Assembly (NCBI GenBank): GCA_003990705.1
Contig: AP018318.1
Location: 2,607,501-2,671,500, forward strand
Source of the DNA: Nostoc sp. HK-01
Lineage (GTDB): Bacteria > Cyanobacteriota > Cyanobacteriia > Cyanobacteriales > Nostocaceae
DNA: 64,000 bases
Direction: 5' to 3'
Below, in pieces: positions 9,528-18,698 of the stretch. Positions within the stretch are counted from its first letter, which is position 1, and every line of letters starts with the position of its first letter. The position numbers were made by a program, and so were the translations under genes. The notes below the pieces were generated by a model that was not told the origin of the DNA, made no database searches, and saw nothing but the letters and a program-made list of their open reading frames with translations.

Positions 9528-10874
9528 ACTTTTCCTCCGCCATCCTTGCTTGACTACCTGACGACTACGGGCAATGACTAAACTATCGTTAGGCACATCT
9601 TCGGTGATTGTGGAACCTGCTGCCACATAGACATCATCACCTAAATTAACTGGTGCTACTAACACACTATTAGAACCAGTTTTGGTGCGATCGCCAATTT
9701 TAGTCCGGTGTTTTTTTACACCATCATAATTAGCTGTAATTGTGCCTGCTCCAATATTTACTTGAGTCCCCGCTGTGGCATCACCCAAATAAGATAGATG
9801 AGCTACGTTGGTTTTATCACCTAACTGAGTATTTTTTAACTCCACAAAATTTCCGATACGGCAATTCCTTCCTACTTCAGTATGACCACGTAAATGCGCG
9901 TAAGGGCCAATCCGCGTTCCGGCTTGCACAATACTATCTGTAACTACAGAATATTGCACAGCAACGTTTTCGCCCAATTGGCTATTTTCAATCAAACTTC
10001 CTGGCCCGATGCGGCTACCAGTTTTAATAATGGTATTTCCCCGCAGGTGAGTTTGCGGCTCGATAATTACATCCGGTTGTAACTCTACAGTGTCGTCAAT
10101 TGTAATGCTATGGGGATCGATGAGGGTGACACCTGCAAGCATCCATTTTTCTTTGATGCGCCTTTGCAAAATTTCGTAGGCTGTGGCTAATTGTAGGCGA
10201 TCGTTAATGCCTAAAATTTCTTGATAATCTGCTACATCCACAGCCATCACTTTTCCAACTTGGGTGACAGCATCTGTAAGGTAATATTCTTTTTGGGCAT
10301 TGTTAGCTTCTAAATGTGGTAAGACTTTGGCTAAGTCCGGCCAACGAAAGCAATAAATCCCGGCGTTAATCTGCCGATTTTCTCTTTGAGCAGGGGTACA
10401 ATCTTTATCTTCAACCATTTGTTGGACTATATTTGCACCATCGCAGAAAACTCGCCCATAGCCTTTGGGGTCAGATAACTGAGCAGTCAGAATGGTTGCA
10501 GCGTTTTGATTTTGTTGGTGAGTAAGCAATAACTGTTTCAGGGTTTCGGTGCGTAACAGTGGTACATCACCATTCAGCACTAATAAATCTCCAGTGTAGC
10601 CCTCAAGATAAGGCAGTAATTGCTGGATGGCGTGGCCTGTTCCCAGTTGCACTGTCTGTTCTACAAACTCTAAGTTGAAGCTTGATTGTATGGCTGCTTT
10701 TACTTCTTGGGCTTGATACCCGACAATCACCATTCGTCGTGAGGGTGAAAGCGGTTCTACGCTGTCTAAAACTTTTTCTACTAGCGATCGCCCACCCAAA
10801 GAATGTAAAACTTTGGGTAAGCTGGATTTCATCCTTGTGCCGCGCCCTGCCGCTAGAATTGCTACAACTACCAT
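9516..10874 (-). CDS. glmU: Bifunctional UDP-GlcNAc pyrophosphorylase / glucosamine-1-P acetyltransferase
   Basis: A 452-aa enzyme making UDP-N-acetylglucosamine for peptidoglycan and lipopolysaccharide. The N-terminal uridyltransferase has the [18 protein letters not shown] signature at residues 7-24 and [10 protein letters not shown]. The C-terminal acetyltransferase is a left-handed beta-helix of hexapeptide repeats (about 255-430), including [10 protein letters not shown] and [13 protein letters not shown]. The frame stays open upstream to 10985, but the conserved start [10 protein letters not shown] maps to ATG 10872-10874, so the longer version is rejected. The last residues (KSAEC) are encoded inside an ACTCAGC repeat, which also provides the stop. 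The HD-GYP gene lies 264 bp upstream in the same direction, separated by more heptamer arrays. Confidence in function is very high. Confidence 0.96.
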   Translation of the reverse strand: MVVVAILAAGRGTRMKSSLPKVLHSLGGRSLVEKVLDSVEPLSPSRRMVIVGYQAQEVKAAIQSSFNLEFVEQTVQLGTGHAIQQLLPYLEGYTGDLLVLNGDVPLLRTETLKQLLLTHQQNQNAATILTAQLSDPKGYGRVFCDGANIVQQMVEDKDCTPAQRENRQINAGIYCFRWPDLAKVLPHLEANNAQKEYYLTDAVTQVGKVMAVDVADYQEILGINDRLQLATAYEILQRRIKEKWMLAGVTLIDPHSITIDDTVELQPDVIIEPQTHLRGNTIIKTGSRIGPGSLIENSQLGENVAVQYSVVTDSIVQAGTRIGPYAHLRGHTEVGRNCRIGNFVELKNTQLGDKTNVAHLSYLGDATAGTQVNIGAGTITANYDGVKKHRTKIGDRTKTGSNSVLVAPVNLGDDVYVAAGSTITEDVPNDSLVIARSRQVVKQGWRRKSAEC

Positions 10875-10997
10875 AATCAAAAGTATGAAGTATCTTCGCC
10901 CGTGAAGTTCCCAAAAGGTAGTATAGCAGGAGGCAGAAGACAGGAGGTGAGACCGTGTGTCTTGAGCATTGGCAGAGCCGCCCAACGAGTGACCGAA

Positions 10998-11025
10998 TTT
11001 TAGATTTTAAATTTTAAATTTTGGA
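10998..11025. repeat. Heptanucleotide tandem repeat (TTTTAAA-type x4)
   Basis: Units TTTTAGA, TTTTAAA, TTTTAAA, TTTTGGA, followed by two ATTCAAA units at 11031-11044. The array is roughly the reverse complement of the one at 11081-11112, so the glmU leader region carries an imperfect inverted repeat. Confidence 0.75.
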
Positions 11026-11080
11026 TGAAGATTCAAAATTCAAAAAAGTGACAGGTTCGCCTGACTTTAGGTATGGGGTC

Positions 11081-11112
11081 AATCTAAAATCTAAAATCTA
11101 GAATCCAAAATC
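11081..11112. repeat. Heptanucleotide tandem repeat (AATCTAA-type x4.5)
   Basis: Units AATCTAA, AATCTAA, AATCTAG, AATCCAA, AATC, lying just downstream (in its reading direction) of the HD-GYP gene and upstream of glmU. Same STRR class as the other arrays in the window. Confidence 0.8.
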
Positions 11113-11138
11113 GTGTGACTACACCCAAAGAAAAAACA

Positions 11139-12371
11139 TTACTTCAAGTTGTAAGTATGAATAAAATCAGTAAATCGCTGCATGAGTTCAGGATTTCGCC
11201 ACCCTGCTTGAGTTTCTTCCCACATCACAGATAAAGCTTCTGCTGGGCTAAAAGCTCTTTTATAAGGTCGCTCGCTAGTCAGCGCATCATAAATATCAAT
11301 TAATTGGAAAACTTGCGCTAAAAACGGAATTTCATTACTCTTCAGTCCATCAGGATAGCCTGAACCATTCCAGCGCTCGTGGTGATGGCGAATAATGGGA
11401 ATTACACCCCGCATACTACGTAAGGGCTGGCAAATTTTTTCCCCAATTAAAACATGCTGCTGCATCATCTCCCAATCTTCCAAGGTAAGTTGCTCATTTT
11501 TGAGTAGCACTGCATCTGGAATGCCAACTTTACCAATGTCGTGAAGATAACCACCCCACATCAAGTCTCGCAGTTGAGAGCGAGAAAGATTCAGGTATTC
11601 TCCAAAATTTTGTCCTAGTGTGACTAAACGTTCACAGTGATCTCCCGTATTCGGATCTCGACTTTCAATCGCTCTCGCAATGGAAAATAACACTTGTTCT
11701 GCGTGGTCTAAGTCTTCGTTTAATCGCTTTTGCCTGACTAAGGACTTCACACGCGCTGCTAGTTCCACACGATCAAAGGGTTTGGTCAGAAAATCATCGG
11801 CTCCAACTTCTATTCCGCGAATGCGCGATCGCCTATCATTTAATGCTGTAATAAAAATTACTGGAATTAACCTCGTATGTTCATCCTGCTTGAGTAAGTG
11901 ACATACCTCAAACCCATCCATACCAGGCATCATCACATCCAGCAAAATTAAATCTGGGTGTTTTTGTGTCACTAACACCACAGCAGCCGCACCACTGTCT
12001 GCTTCAATCACTTCATAACCTTCCATTGCCAACAATGCAGCAGCTGTCATCCGACTAGCAGCATGGTCGTCAACTACTAAAATTTTTGGTGCTTCAGTAT
12101 CAAAGAAGCAATTCACTTTGGAGCCTTTGACTTGTAGAGTTCTAGATAATAATGAATTGTAGCCAGAATTAATCTCTGATTTACCCCAAGAAGACCCGGC
12201 TTTTCCCTCTTCAATCATTACTTCCTGCTGGGATAAGTTTAGTGGATAGTCCTCTAAGTCCCGCCATTCTAGCTCATTATTTGCATTTCCACTATGCACT
12301 TTCTTTTTGGGATTTGACCCACTCAGACTTTGTTGATTAGAGTTTGTGGAATTAGCACTCCAGTAAATCAC
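11139..12371 (-). CDS. Response regulator with HD-GYP output domain
   Basis: A 410-aa two-component regulator. Residues 1-94 are a polar, low-complexity lead with no recognisable domain. The receiver domain (about 95-215) has the acidic pair Asp101/Asp102, phospho-acceptor Asp145 in LILLDVMMPG, Thr175 and Lys197 in FLTKPF. The HD-GYP domain (about 220-405) has His277-Asp278 in YLHDIGKVGIPD, the HHHERWNGSGYPDG motif (GYP at 338-340) and LIDIYDALTSERPYK. HD-GYP proteins usually hydrolyse cyclic di-GMP; all the metal-ligand motifs I can check are present, so an active phosphodiesterase switched by phosphorylation is likely. No dedicated kinase adjoins it. The start is taken as the ATG at 12371; a later start cannot be excluded because the N-terminal lead is not conserved-looking. 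Confidence 0.92.
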   Translation of the reverse strand: MIYWSANSTNSNQQSLSGSNPKKKVHSGNANNELEWRDLEDYPLNLSQQEVMIEEGKAGSSWGKSEINSGYNSLLSRTLQVKGSKVNCFFDTEAPKILVVDDHAASRMTAAALLAMEGYEVIEADSGAAAVVLVTQKHPDLILLDVMMPGMDGFEVCHLLKQDEHTRLIPVIFITALNDRRSRIRGIEVGADDFLTKPFDRVELAARVKSLVRQKRLNEDLDHAEQVLFSIARAIESRDPNTGDHCERLVTLGQNFGEYLNLSRSQLRDLMWGGYLHDIGKVGIPDAVLLKNEQLTLEDWEMMQQHVLIGEKICQPLRSMRGVIPIIRHHHERWNGSGYPDGLKSNEIPFLAQVFQLIDIYDALTSERPYKRAFSPAEALSVMWEETQAGWRNPELMQRFTDFIHTYNLK

Positions 12372-13630
12372 AAAGGCACCCCATTCTTTTTAAATTAACA
12401 GTGTCTGTCTGCAAAAATCAAGTTTAGCTCTGCAACCATACTCCACTTTGCATTTTTACAAGCTTGCTGTCTTATTCTTAGCCTGCTTGTTTTTATCATG
12501 CCGAGGATATTTTTCTTTATAAAAATATAATTTTACTAAGAGAAATTTGCCGCAAACATCGTAAATATCCATTCTAGTATCATAAATTCACCCAAATGTT
12601 AAATCAGGTTTTTTACGGATATTTTTAATCTTTCAGTATAGCAAGAGTGTTTTGTTCTTGTTATTTAGCTGAAAAATTATATTTTTATTTTAAGTTTTTA
12701 TATAATTTTCCAAAAAAACTGTACTTATTGCCAAACTATTTTGACAATTATCATATTTGGTAGATATTTTATTTGATGTGAACTTTCCTAGTTTATACCT
12801 CGAAAACCAGAATAATTTTAAGATCATATTTCATTGCTCACTGTAGATTTGGATATCCATTAACTTACCATTTAGCGTTTAAATAGCTTAAGTTTTTATG
12901 AATCACTAGATGGAATTGAAACGTTTATATACATATTTTTAATTGTTACTTTGCCCATTGGGTATGATTTGAATTCTCAATATATTAGGACTTAAGCACT
13001 GTATATTAGGACTCATGCACTGTACAAAATGGCTATTTTGTGCATAACGAAAATCTGTCATTTCAGATTATTGCCTAAAAGTGCTGGATCAATTGCGATC
13101 GCTGACTAATGGAGATAAAAAGAAATCTCAATACCAAAAAATCTATCCGCATATTTCATTGCTGCTATCTGTACTTTCTTCCTATTAATGTCTGATGTGA
13201 ATTAAACATACCCAAGCTATAACAAGGGTTTTAGGCTGTGGTTTAGTCAATATGTTTAACAATTTTGACGTATTTACACCTTTCCCAACTCTCAATCACA
13301 TCAGCCTTTGAAAAAAAAGATTAAACATTAAGTCTATATTTATAGCAGAATTACCCAGTCTAAATTCCACTATGGGTAAGTTTTATAGCGCATATCTACA
13401 GGTTGATATCATGTCAGATTAATCAGTTATGGTTCGGGGTATGTGTAAAGAAACAGCACAATTTTCTCTTCTGATCCTTCTGTGTTCTTCATCAGCAGTC
13501 TTTCACCGAAAACGATATTATTCCTAGTTGGAAATCTAGTCTATGTGTTCCAGGAAATGATGGGAAATATTTGCTTCAATTACAAGAGAAAATCTAGTGG
13601 TGTTTTCGCTGTATTTTGCCAACACAATTG
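12372..13630. other. Gene-poor 1.26-kb AT-rich intergenic region
   Basis: No convincing coding frame was found on either strand. The proximal part is presumably the promoter/leader of the HD-GYP gene, which reads away to the left. The only structure seen is a 21-bp tandem repeat and a stem-loop at 12981-13044, listed separately. The methyltransferase gene ends at its right edge. Confidence 0.6.
12981..13044. repeat. 21-bp direct repeat plus stem-loop, possible mobile-element relic
   Basis: Two adjacent 21-bp units (12981-13001 and 13002-13022) differ at two positions; each contains TTAGGACT and ends GCACTG. They run straight into a stem-loop, TGTACAAAAT / ATTTTGTGCA around GGCT (13021-13044). 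TAGGACTTA-like ends resemble termini of small transposable elements in Nostoc-type genomes. No transposase or complete inverted repeat is visible, so this identification is tentative. Confidence 0.45.
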
Positions 13631-14587
13631 TCAAACCAAGTCAGAATTAACTTCAATAGAGTCATCTGTTTTGTTTTGCAGTAACCAACGTTTTCGCCAA
13701 CGGGAAGTAGGTTCTAATAAACAAGCTTGTTGTTCTTGTTGTCGTCGCATTATGATCACATCAGGCGGATCATTTAATTGTGGATCGCGGTAAGGAATTG
13801 CAGCACGAGTTAACAAATGTTCTTGTTCTTCTAGAGAGAGGTGAGGAAGTGGTAAGTCACTGAAACACTCTGTGCTTGGAGAATAAACTGCAACTGTACC
13901 AGGCGATCGCCTTCCAACTGGCGGGGTAGAACCTATCTTTAATCCAGCCAATATCAGTGCTGTACGTACAGAGGCGGCACAAGAATAAGTTGCCAGTCGG
14001 CCTTGTTTACGTAAACAAACTGAGACTTGTTGAAGAAATTCCACAGTCCATAAGTGAGGACACTGAGGGGGTGAAAAGGGATCTAGAAAAATCGCATCTG
14101 CACTAAAACCAGATTGATTTACCTCTTGAATCGAGACTCTAGCATCACCAATGAGTAACTTTGCTTGCAGGCGTTCGGTTTTTGCTTGCTGTTCAAAAGC
14201 GAGTTGAGTCAAAATTGGCGTGTATTCGTAATTCCATTGATCAAATAAATGATTAGCGATCGCAGCTTGCGGTACAGTCGGATTCAGTTCTAAACCAATT
14301 AACTCCACATCACAATTAGGGTTTACTGCCCAGATTGTCTGTAAAGCTGCTGCTGTGTTGTATCCTAGACCATAACAAATATCTAATAGCCGCACAACTG
14401 GTTTAAGCGCCGCTTGAGCTAGTTGAGTCGGTTCAACAAACTTAAAATAACTTTCTTGTTTTGCACCAAAATGACTATGAAATGATTCATTAAACTCTTG
14501 AGAGAAAAAGGTAAAAGAACCATCTGCGGTTGTTTGTGGTCGAAAGTGATCAAATTCTGGCATTAGACTTGGTTCACTGAGGTTCAT
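13631..14587 (-). CDS. MnmC-like SAM-dependent tRNA methyltransferase domain protein
   Basis: A 318-aa Rossmann-fold methyltransferase. The SAM-binding motif is LLDICYGLGYNTA, followed by the acidic IGLELNP and DARVSI segments. The FLDPFSPPQCPHLWT motif matches the WFLDGFAP...LW signature of the MnmC methyltransferase half. MnmC completes mnm5(s2)U at tRNA wobble position 34; this protein lacks the FAD oxidase half, as do many cyanobacterial and plant homologues. The frame could start at TTG 14593, but the ATG two codons in (14585-14587) is preferred. The C-terminus is charged and probably disordered. It is divergent from the sulfurtransferase gene by 116 bp, notable because sulfur transfer and mnm5s2U modification are linked pathways, but a functional connection is inference. 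Confidence 0.82.
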   Translation of the reverse strand: MNLSEPSLMPEFDHFRPQTTADGSFTFFSQEFNESFHSHFGAKQESYFKFVEPTQLAQAALKPVVRLLDICYGLGYNTAAALQTIWAVNPNCDVELIGLELNPTVPQAAIANHLFDQWNYEYTPILTQLAFEQQAKTERLQAKLLIGDARVSIQEVNQSGFSADAIFLDPFSPPQCPHLWTVEFLQQVSVCLRKQGRLATYSCAASVRTALILAGLKIGSTPPVGRRSPGTVAVYSPSTECFSDLPLPHLSLEEQEHLLTRAAIPYRDPQLNDPPDVIIMRRQQEQQACLLEPTSRWRKRWLLQNKTDDSIEVNSDLV

Positions 14588-14703
14588 GGTCAATATTTTA
14601 AAAAAGCTTGACTAGTTATCACTGACTAAGAGTCCAGTATTATTAGGAAATTGATTAGTCAAATATTATTCTGATTCTTTAATTATTTTGAATTTTTATA
14701 TCT

Positions 14704-15543
14704 ATGGTTAACACTCAACTTTTTGTTTCACCAGCATGGCTTGTCGATCACCTCAACGATTCCCAGGTTGTGATTGTAGATTGTCGTTTTTCTTTGGCTG
14801 ATCCACAATTGGGGCAAACACAATATCAAATAAGCCACATTCCAGGGTCATATTATCTGGATTTAAATCAGGATCTTTCTAGTCCTGTGGGTAAGCATGG
14901 CGGTAGACATCCTTTACCTGATGCTAACAATCTAGCTAAGAAGTTATCAGCAATGGGGGTCAATTCCCAAAAAACTTTGGTTGTAGCTTATGATGATTCC
15001 CGCTTGGCTTTTGCATCTCGTTTATGGTGGTTACTCCGCTATCTGGGACATGAACAAGTAGTAGTTATGGATGGTGGCTATACTGCATGGCAACAAGCTG
15101 GATACCCAGTTACAGATATTATCCCAAAACCCCAGTCAGGTAATTTTATTCCTCAAATTCAACCCGAATTGGTAGTAGATATAGAAGTTGTTAAAAGTCG
15201 CAAAGATTTACCAGAGGTAGTTTTAGTAGATTCAAGAGAAGGCGATCGCTACCGTGGTGAAAGAGAACCAATTGATAAAATTGCTGGCCATATTCCCGGT
15301 GCAGTTAACTATCCTTGGCAAGAAGTTACAGATTCGTCAGGTTCTCTACTTGCCCAACTACAGCAACGTCAAAGGTGGGAAAAAATTGAACCAGCCCAAG
15401 AAGTTTTAGTCTATTGTGGTTCTGGTGTAACTGCTTGTGTCAATTTACTTTCTTTAGAATTAGCTGGCATTCATACAGGTAAGCTTTATGCAGGTAGTTG
15501 GAGTGATTGGATTAGTTATGGGTCAATGGTCAATGATCAATAG
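14704..15543 (+). CDS. Thiosulfate / 3-mercaptopyruvate sulfurtransferase (double rhodanese)
   Basis: A 279-aa protein with two rhodanese domains: an inactive N-terminal one (about 5-125, with IVDCRFSLADP and HIPGSYYLDL) and a catalytic C-terminal one (about 150-275, with LVDSRE and HIPGAVNYPW). The active loop is CGSGVTAC with Cys238. CGSGVT is the loop typical of 3-mercaptopyruvate sulfurtransferase, whereas true rhodaneses usually have CRKGVT, so SseA-like activity is more likely. ATG at 14704. The final residues SMVNDQ and the TAG stop are encoded by a GTCAATG heptamer array, indicating the original C-terminus was replaced or extended by repeat DNA. Confidence 0.9.
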   Translation: MVNTQLFVSPAWLVDHLNDSQVVIVDCRFSLADPQLGQTQYQISHIPGSYYLDLNQDLSSPVGKHGGRHPLPDANNLAKKLSAMGVNSQKTLVVAYDDSRLAFASRLWWLLRYLGHEQVVVMDGGYTAWQQAGYPVTDIIPKPQSGNFIPQIQPELVVDIEVVKSRKDLPEVVLVDSREGDRYRGEREPIDKIAGHIPGAVNYPWQEVTDSSGSLLAQLQQRQRWEKIEPAQEVLVYCGSGVTACVNLLSLELAGIHTGKLYAGSWSDWISYGSMVNDQ

Positions 15544-15549
15544 TCAAAA
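15522..15549. repeat. Heptanucleotide tandem repeat (GTCAATG x4) supplying a stop codon
   Basis: Units GTCAATG, GTCAATG, ATCAATA, GTCAAAA. The sulfurtransferase gene reads into the array and stops at the TAG formed at the junction of the third and fourth units (15541-15543). Confidence 0.85.
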
Positions 15550-15581
15550 AAGTTAATTGTACTATAGACTTTGGACTAATT

Positions 15582-16973
15582 TTAAAATTCACCAATTTTC
15601 AAATTATAATAAACGCTCAAGAACCAGCTATCAAAATTAATATTTCTATCCGTAGAATCCCCAAAGCTAAAGCCACTCTGTAAATTAAAACTACTAGAGT
15701 CAGAGACTCGGTAAATAACATGGCCAAATAGACGGTGATACTGGTCGTCTCGTTGTCTTTGCGTAAAATCAGAAAGATTTAATTGATAGTTAATCCCAAT
15801 TTGTAATGGTTCTTGTAAGTAATAATTTAAAGAAACCCAAAAAGAATTAATTAGCCGACTGCGGTTATTTGGTTCAGAAAAATTGGCACTAAATTCGTAG
15901 AAGCTATCTAGAAATAATCTAGAATTAAGCGGGTCTCGTCTTCCCACCGATAGCCGCACTGCATTTTCGTCTAAAAAGCGATCGCCTGCTTGAAAGCGAC
16001 CAACACTATTAGCATAGAAAAACTGTTGATTATTAAAATCTAGTTCTGCATACATACGTGGCGAAAGTTGTTGATAAATCCCTACGTTAAAACTTATTTG
16101 GTTATAGTTAAATCTTGATTGCTCCATATAGCGAATCAAATTACCATTAATTGAACCATTAACATAAGTTTTAGAACCTATAGGAAAGTATGCAGAAGCA
16201 AGACTAAGACCATAAAAAATTAAGCCATCTTCTCTGGGAAAAAACTCAGAAGCAAAAATGTTATTTGTATGAAAGTAGCCCAAATTAGCCTGTAAGAAAC
16301 CTATCGGTTTAAACTTAGATACTGGCAATGGTGGTTTTTTTTGTGGTAAAGGTCGTGGTCTCACCCTTAACTCAAGTTCCTGAACACCATTAGCCTCAGA
16401 TGTTGGCTTTTTTTGGGGTAAAGGTCTTTGTCTGACTCTTAGTTCTAATTCCCGCAGAATATTGGTTTCAGAGTTTGGCTTTTTTCTTTGTTGCAATATC
16501 TGTCTGAGCCTCTCTAACTTCTCATTTCTATCCACTGAGGGTTTATCCAACAGTTCTTCTATAATCATGGGTGAAGGCTGAGGAAAATCTCTTGGCTGTA
16601 CTTCTAGTTGTGGTGGATTATTTAAGAGTTGAGGATTGCTAGGAGAATTTGGCGGTTGGGGATTAGGCTCAGTATTAGGTTTTGTTTCAGGAGTGGTTTG
16701 GGCTATGATTATGTTTGACTCTGCTAAATTAAAATTAAATGGCTGAGGCAGCAGTAAATCAAAATTACTGACCTGAAACTGGCTCTTTTGGTCAAACTTA
16801 TAACTTTCCAGGTTATATGCAAAATATTCTAGGTTTTCCTCATTTTGCTCACTAGATTCATTTAAGTTAGCAGCCCACGCTAAATCTACGCCAATGCAAC
16901 ATTTATTTGCACCAATCAAAGCTAATAAAGTTGCAAATAAAAATTTTGTCCAGCCTGTGGGTTGCATCAACAT
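15582..16973 (-). CDS. Exported barrel-like protein with proline-rich linker, unknown function
   Basis: About 463 aa from the ATG at 16973 (the frame is open to 17027, and the next ATG at 16967 is also possible). The N-terminus has a Sec signal: a short polar start, then FLFATLLALIGA, with cleavage probably near AWA-AN. Next comes a Gln/Pro/Asn-rich linker with 24-residue tandem units containing ELELRVRQRPLPQ / ELELRVRPRPLPQ. The last 240 residues show alternating polar/aromatic strands (GINYQLNLSDF, SSFNLQSGFSFG, SWFLSVYYNLKIGEF) ending near Phe, as in outer-membrane beta-barrels. I do not recognise a named family. It is divergent from a FecR-domain exported protein by about 260 bp, so the two may work together at the cell envelope. 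Confidence 0.72.
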   Translation of the reverse strand: MLMQPTGWTKFLFATLLALIGANKCCIGVDLAWAANLNESSEQNEENLEYFAYNLESYKFDQKSQFQVSNFDLLLPQPFNFNLAESNIIIAQTTPETKPNTEPNPQPPNSPSNPQLLNNPPQLEVQPRDFPQPSPMIIEELLDKPSVDRNEKLERLRQILQQRKKPNSETNILRELELRVRQRPLPQKKPTSEANGVQELELRVRPRPLPQKKPPLPVSKFKPIGFLQANLGYFHTNNIFASEFFPREDGLIFYGLSLASAYFPIGSKTYVNGSINGNLIRYMEQSRFNYNQISFNVGIYQQLSPRMYAELDFNNQQFFYANSVGRFQAGDRFLDENAVRLSVGRRDPLNSRLFLDSFYEFSANFSEPNNRSRLINSFWVSLNYYLQEPLQIGINYQLNLSDFTQRQRDDQYHRLFGHVIYRVSDSSSFNLQSGFSFGDSTDRNINFDSWFLSVYYNLKIGEF

Positions 16974-17234
16974 TGACGTTTTATCAACAAAAAAATATAA
17001 CCATTCAGCCCAATCATTAAAAAACAAAGATGTTAACTTTTTGAAATTAATTATTTGATTTTAATATTTTTTGATAATTTTGATTACATTGATTTATACC
17101 AGAATTTCGCTAAAATTTTCAATAAATCCACCGAAAATTTAGTTAGAAAACTAAAAAACTGATAAGTAAACCTAATATTTCAGAATGTATCTTCACTTGG
17201 TGTGGTCTTAGTTAAACTATCCAGCGTTCAAGCT

Positions 17235-18605
17235 ATGTCTTGGAAATTTATTCCTTTGTTGATGATCGGTGTATGGGGAGTGATAACAATGCCTTCACCA
17301 AAGGCGATCGCAGTCACTCCTTTGACTCGTGCAGAAATTCAAAATCTGCAAAATCTTGTGCAATTGCTTCCTCGGAATAACAAAAAGCGACCAGCACGCA
17401 AATTAGATCCGATAATTCCTGGTGATGGGTTGTCTACTGGCAGATCATCTTTGGCCGATTTGCGTTTTAACGATGGTTCTTTAGCACGGGTTGGAGAACG
17501 AGCAATATTTCAATTCCTACCCAAGACTCGGAATTTTCATCTGTCAAATGGGACAGTACTTTTATTGATTCCACCAGGTAAAGGACAGACACGTATACAA
17601 ACACCGAGTGCAGCTGCGGCGATTCGTGGTTCAGCATTATTTGTCCGTTATGACAAGCAAACAGACACCACAATTGTTGGGGCGCTGACAAATAGCGGCA
17701 TTGAGGTTTTGAATCAGGAAGCTTCCCAAAATCAGGTTTTACAAGCTGGACAACTGATGGTCATCGTCAAAGGTGAATTTCAGGGCTTATATGATTTTGA
17801 TCTCAAAACTTTTTATGAAACGAGTGATTTAGTCCAGGGATTAGATTTAACCAAGCAAAATAATACATCTAATCCAGATCCGGCGATCGCCAGCGTTCAA
17901 TCTGAAATTATTGCAGCTTTAGCAGCACAAACACCCGTAGTCGGTCAAGGAGTCATAGAAAACCCATCTTTTATGGAGTTATCTATTAATTCTTCTAACT
18001 CAGCTGACCAAGGTGGGGTGTTAGACAATTCTCCAGTAGATTCTTTCTTACAAACAGGAGAAGTAATCTCAGATACTACTCGTAACTCTATTAATAATGA
18101 TAACCAAAACACTAACCCCATCAACATAAATCAGCCAATTAATGGTAGTAATCCTGCCAATTCAGGCGGGAATTCGGGTGGTAACGGCAACCCTGGCGGG
18201 AATCCAGGTGGTAACGGCAACCCTGGTGGCAATGGCAACCCTGGCGGGAATCCAGGTGGTAACGGCAACCCTGGTGATAATCACGGCGGGAATCCAGGCG
18301 GCAACGGTAACCCTGGGGACAATCACGGCGGGAATCCAGGCGGCAACGGCAACCCTGGGGACAATCACGGCGGTAATCCAGGTGGTAACGGCAACCCTGG
18401 TGATAATCACGGCGGTAATCCAGGTGGTAACGGCAACCCTGGGGACAATCACGGCGGTAATCCAGGTGGGAATCCGGGTGGCAATGGCAACCCTGGTGAC
18501 AATCCAGGCGGGAATCCGGGTGACAATGGCAACCCTGGTGACAATCACAGCGGTGGTGGTAATTCTGGTGGGAAACCTTTAGAAGGGGACTACCCTGCTC
18601 CTTAA
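17235..18605 (+). CDS. FecR-domain exported protein with Gly/Asn/Pro repeat tail
   Basis: About 456 aa from ATG 17235; a GTG 11 codons earlier also stays open, but the ATG leads directly into a Sec signal (FIPLLMIGVWGVIT, cleavage near AIA-VT). Residues about 55-185 form a FecR-type domain (ADLRFNDGSLARVGERAIF, HLSNGTVLLLIPP, IQTPSAAAAIRGSALFV). The middle is Asn/Ser-rich. Residues about 315-450 are a collagen-like but Asn-rich array, including four copies of the 14-residue unit HGGNPGGNGNPGDN encoded by near-identical 42-bp DNA repeats. FecR domains in cyanobacteria occur in many exported proteins with no anti-sigma role. The protein is probably surface-exposed or periplasmic. A 13-bp terminator hairpin follows at 18629-18668. 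Confidence 0.82.
   Translation: MSWKFIPLLMIGVWGVITMPSPKAIAVTPLTRAEIQNLQNLVQLLPRNNKKRPARKLDPIIPGDGLSTGRSSLADLRFNDGSLARVGERAIFQFLPKTRNFHLSNGTVLLLIPPGKGQTRIQTPSAAAAIRGSALFVRYDKQTDTTIVGALTNSGIEVLNQEASQNQVLQAGQLMVIVKGEFQGLYDFDLKTFYETSDLVQGLDLTKQNNTSNPDPAIASVQSEIIAALAAQTPVVGQGVIENPSFMELSINSSNSADQGGVLDNSPVDSFLQTGEVISDTTRNSINNDNQNTNPININQPINGSNPANSGGNSGGNGNPGGNPGGNGNPGGNGNPGGNPGGNGNPGDNHGGNPGGNGNPGDNHGGNPGGNGNPGDNHGGNPGGNGNPGDNHGGNPGGNGNPGDNHGGNPGGNPGGNGNPGDNPGGNPGDNGNPGDNHSGGGNSGGKPLEGDYPAP
18171..18550. repeat. Tandem 42-bp coding repeats (Gly-Asn-Pro array)
   Basis: Within the FecR-domain gene, GGCGGGAATCCAGG-type and GGCAACGGCAACCCTGG-type segments alternate. Four consecutive 42-bp units near 18285-18455 are almost identical, flanked by shorter variants. 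Because every unit is a multiple of three, copy-number change keeps the frame. The opposite strand and another forward frame also stay open here as a by-product. Confidence 0.85.
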
Positions 18606-18628
18606 ACCTCTTCAGGCGTAACAATATG

Positions 18629-18668
18629 AAGTTAAGAATTATCGACTTTCGTATCTAATTCTTAACTT
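18629..18668 (+). terminator. Stem-loop terminator after the FecR-domain gene
   Basis: A perfect 13-bp inverted repeat, AAGTTAAGAATTA (18629-18641) and TAATTCTTAACTT (18656-18668), with a 14-nt loop and followed by GAGATTTTATC. It lies 23 bp after the stop codon. The T-tract is weak, so it may act as an mRNA 3' end stabiliser. Confidence 0.6.
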
Positions 18669-18698
18669 GAGATTTTATCACCCTCAATAATTACAGCC

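Noticed and set aside
10875-10985. N-terminal extension of GlmU
   Set aside because: GlmU begins at [10 protein letters not shown]; the extra 37 codons are upstream leader that happens to be open.
13482-13793. 103-codon frame on the plus strand
   Set aside because: It overlaps the methyltransferase gene in antisense and has no recognisable features.
18139-18624. Long open frames on the opposite strand and another frame of the Gly-Asn-Pro repeats
   Set aside because: They follow from 42-bp repeats lacking stops; the FecR-gene frame explains the sequence and has a signal peptide and domain.
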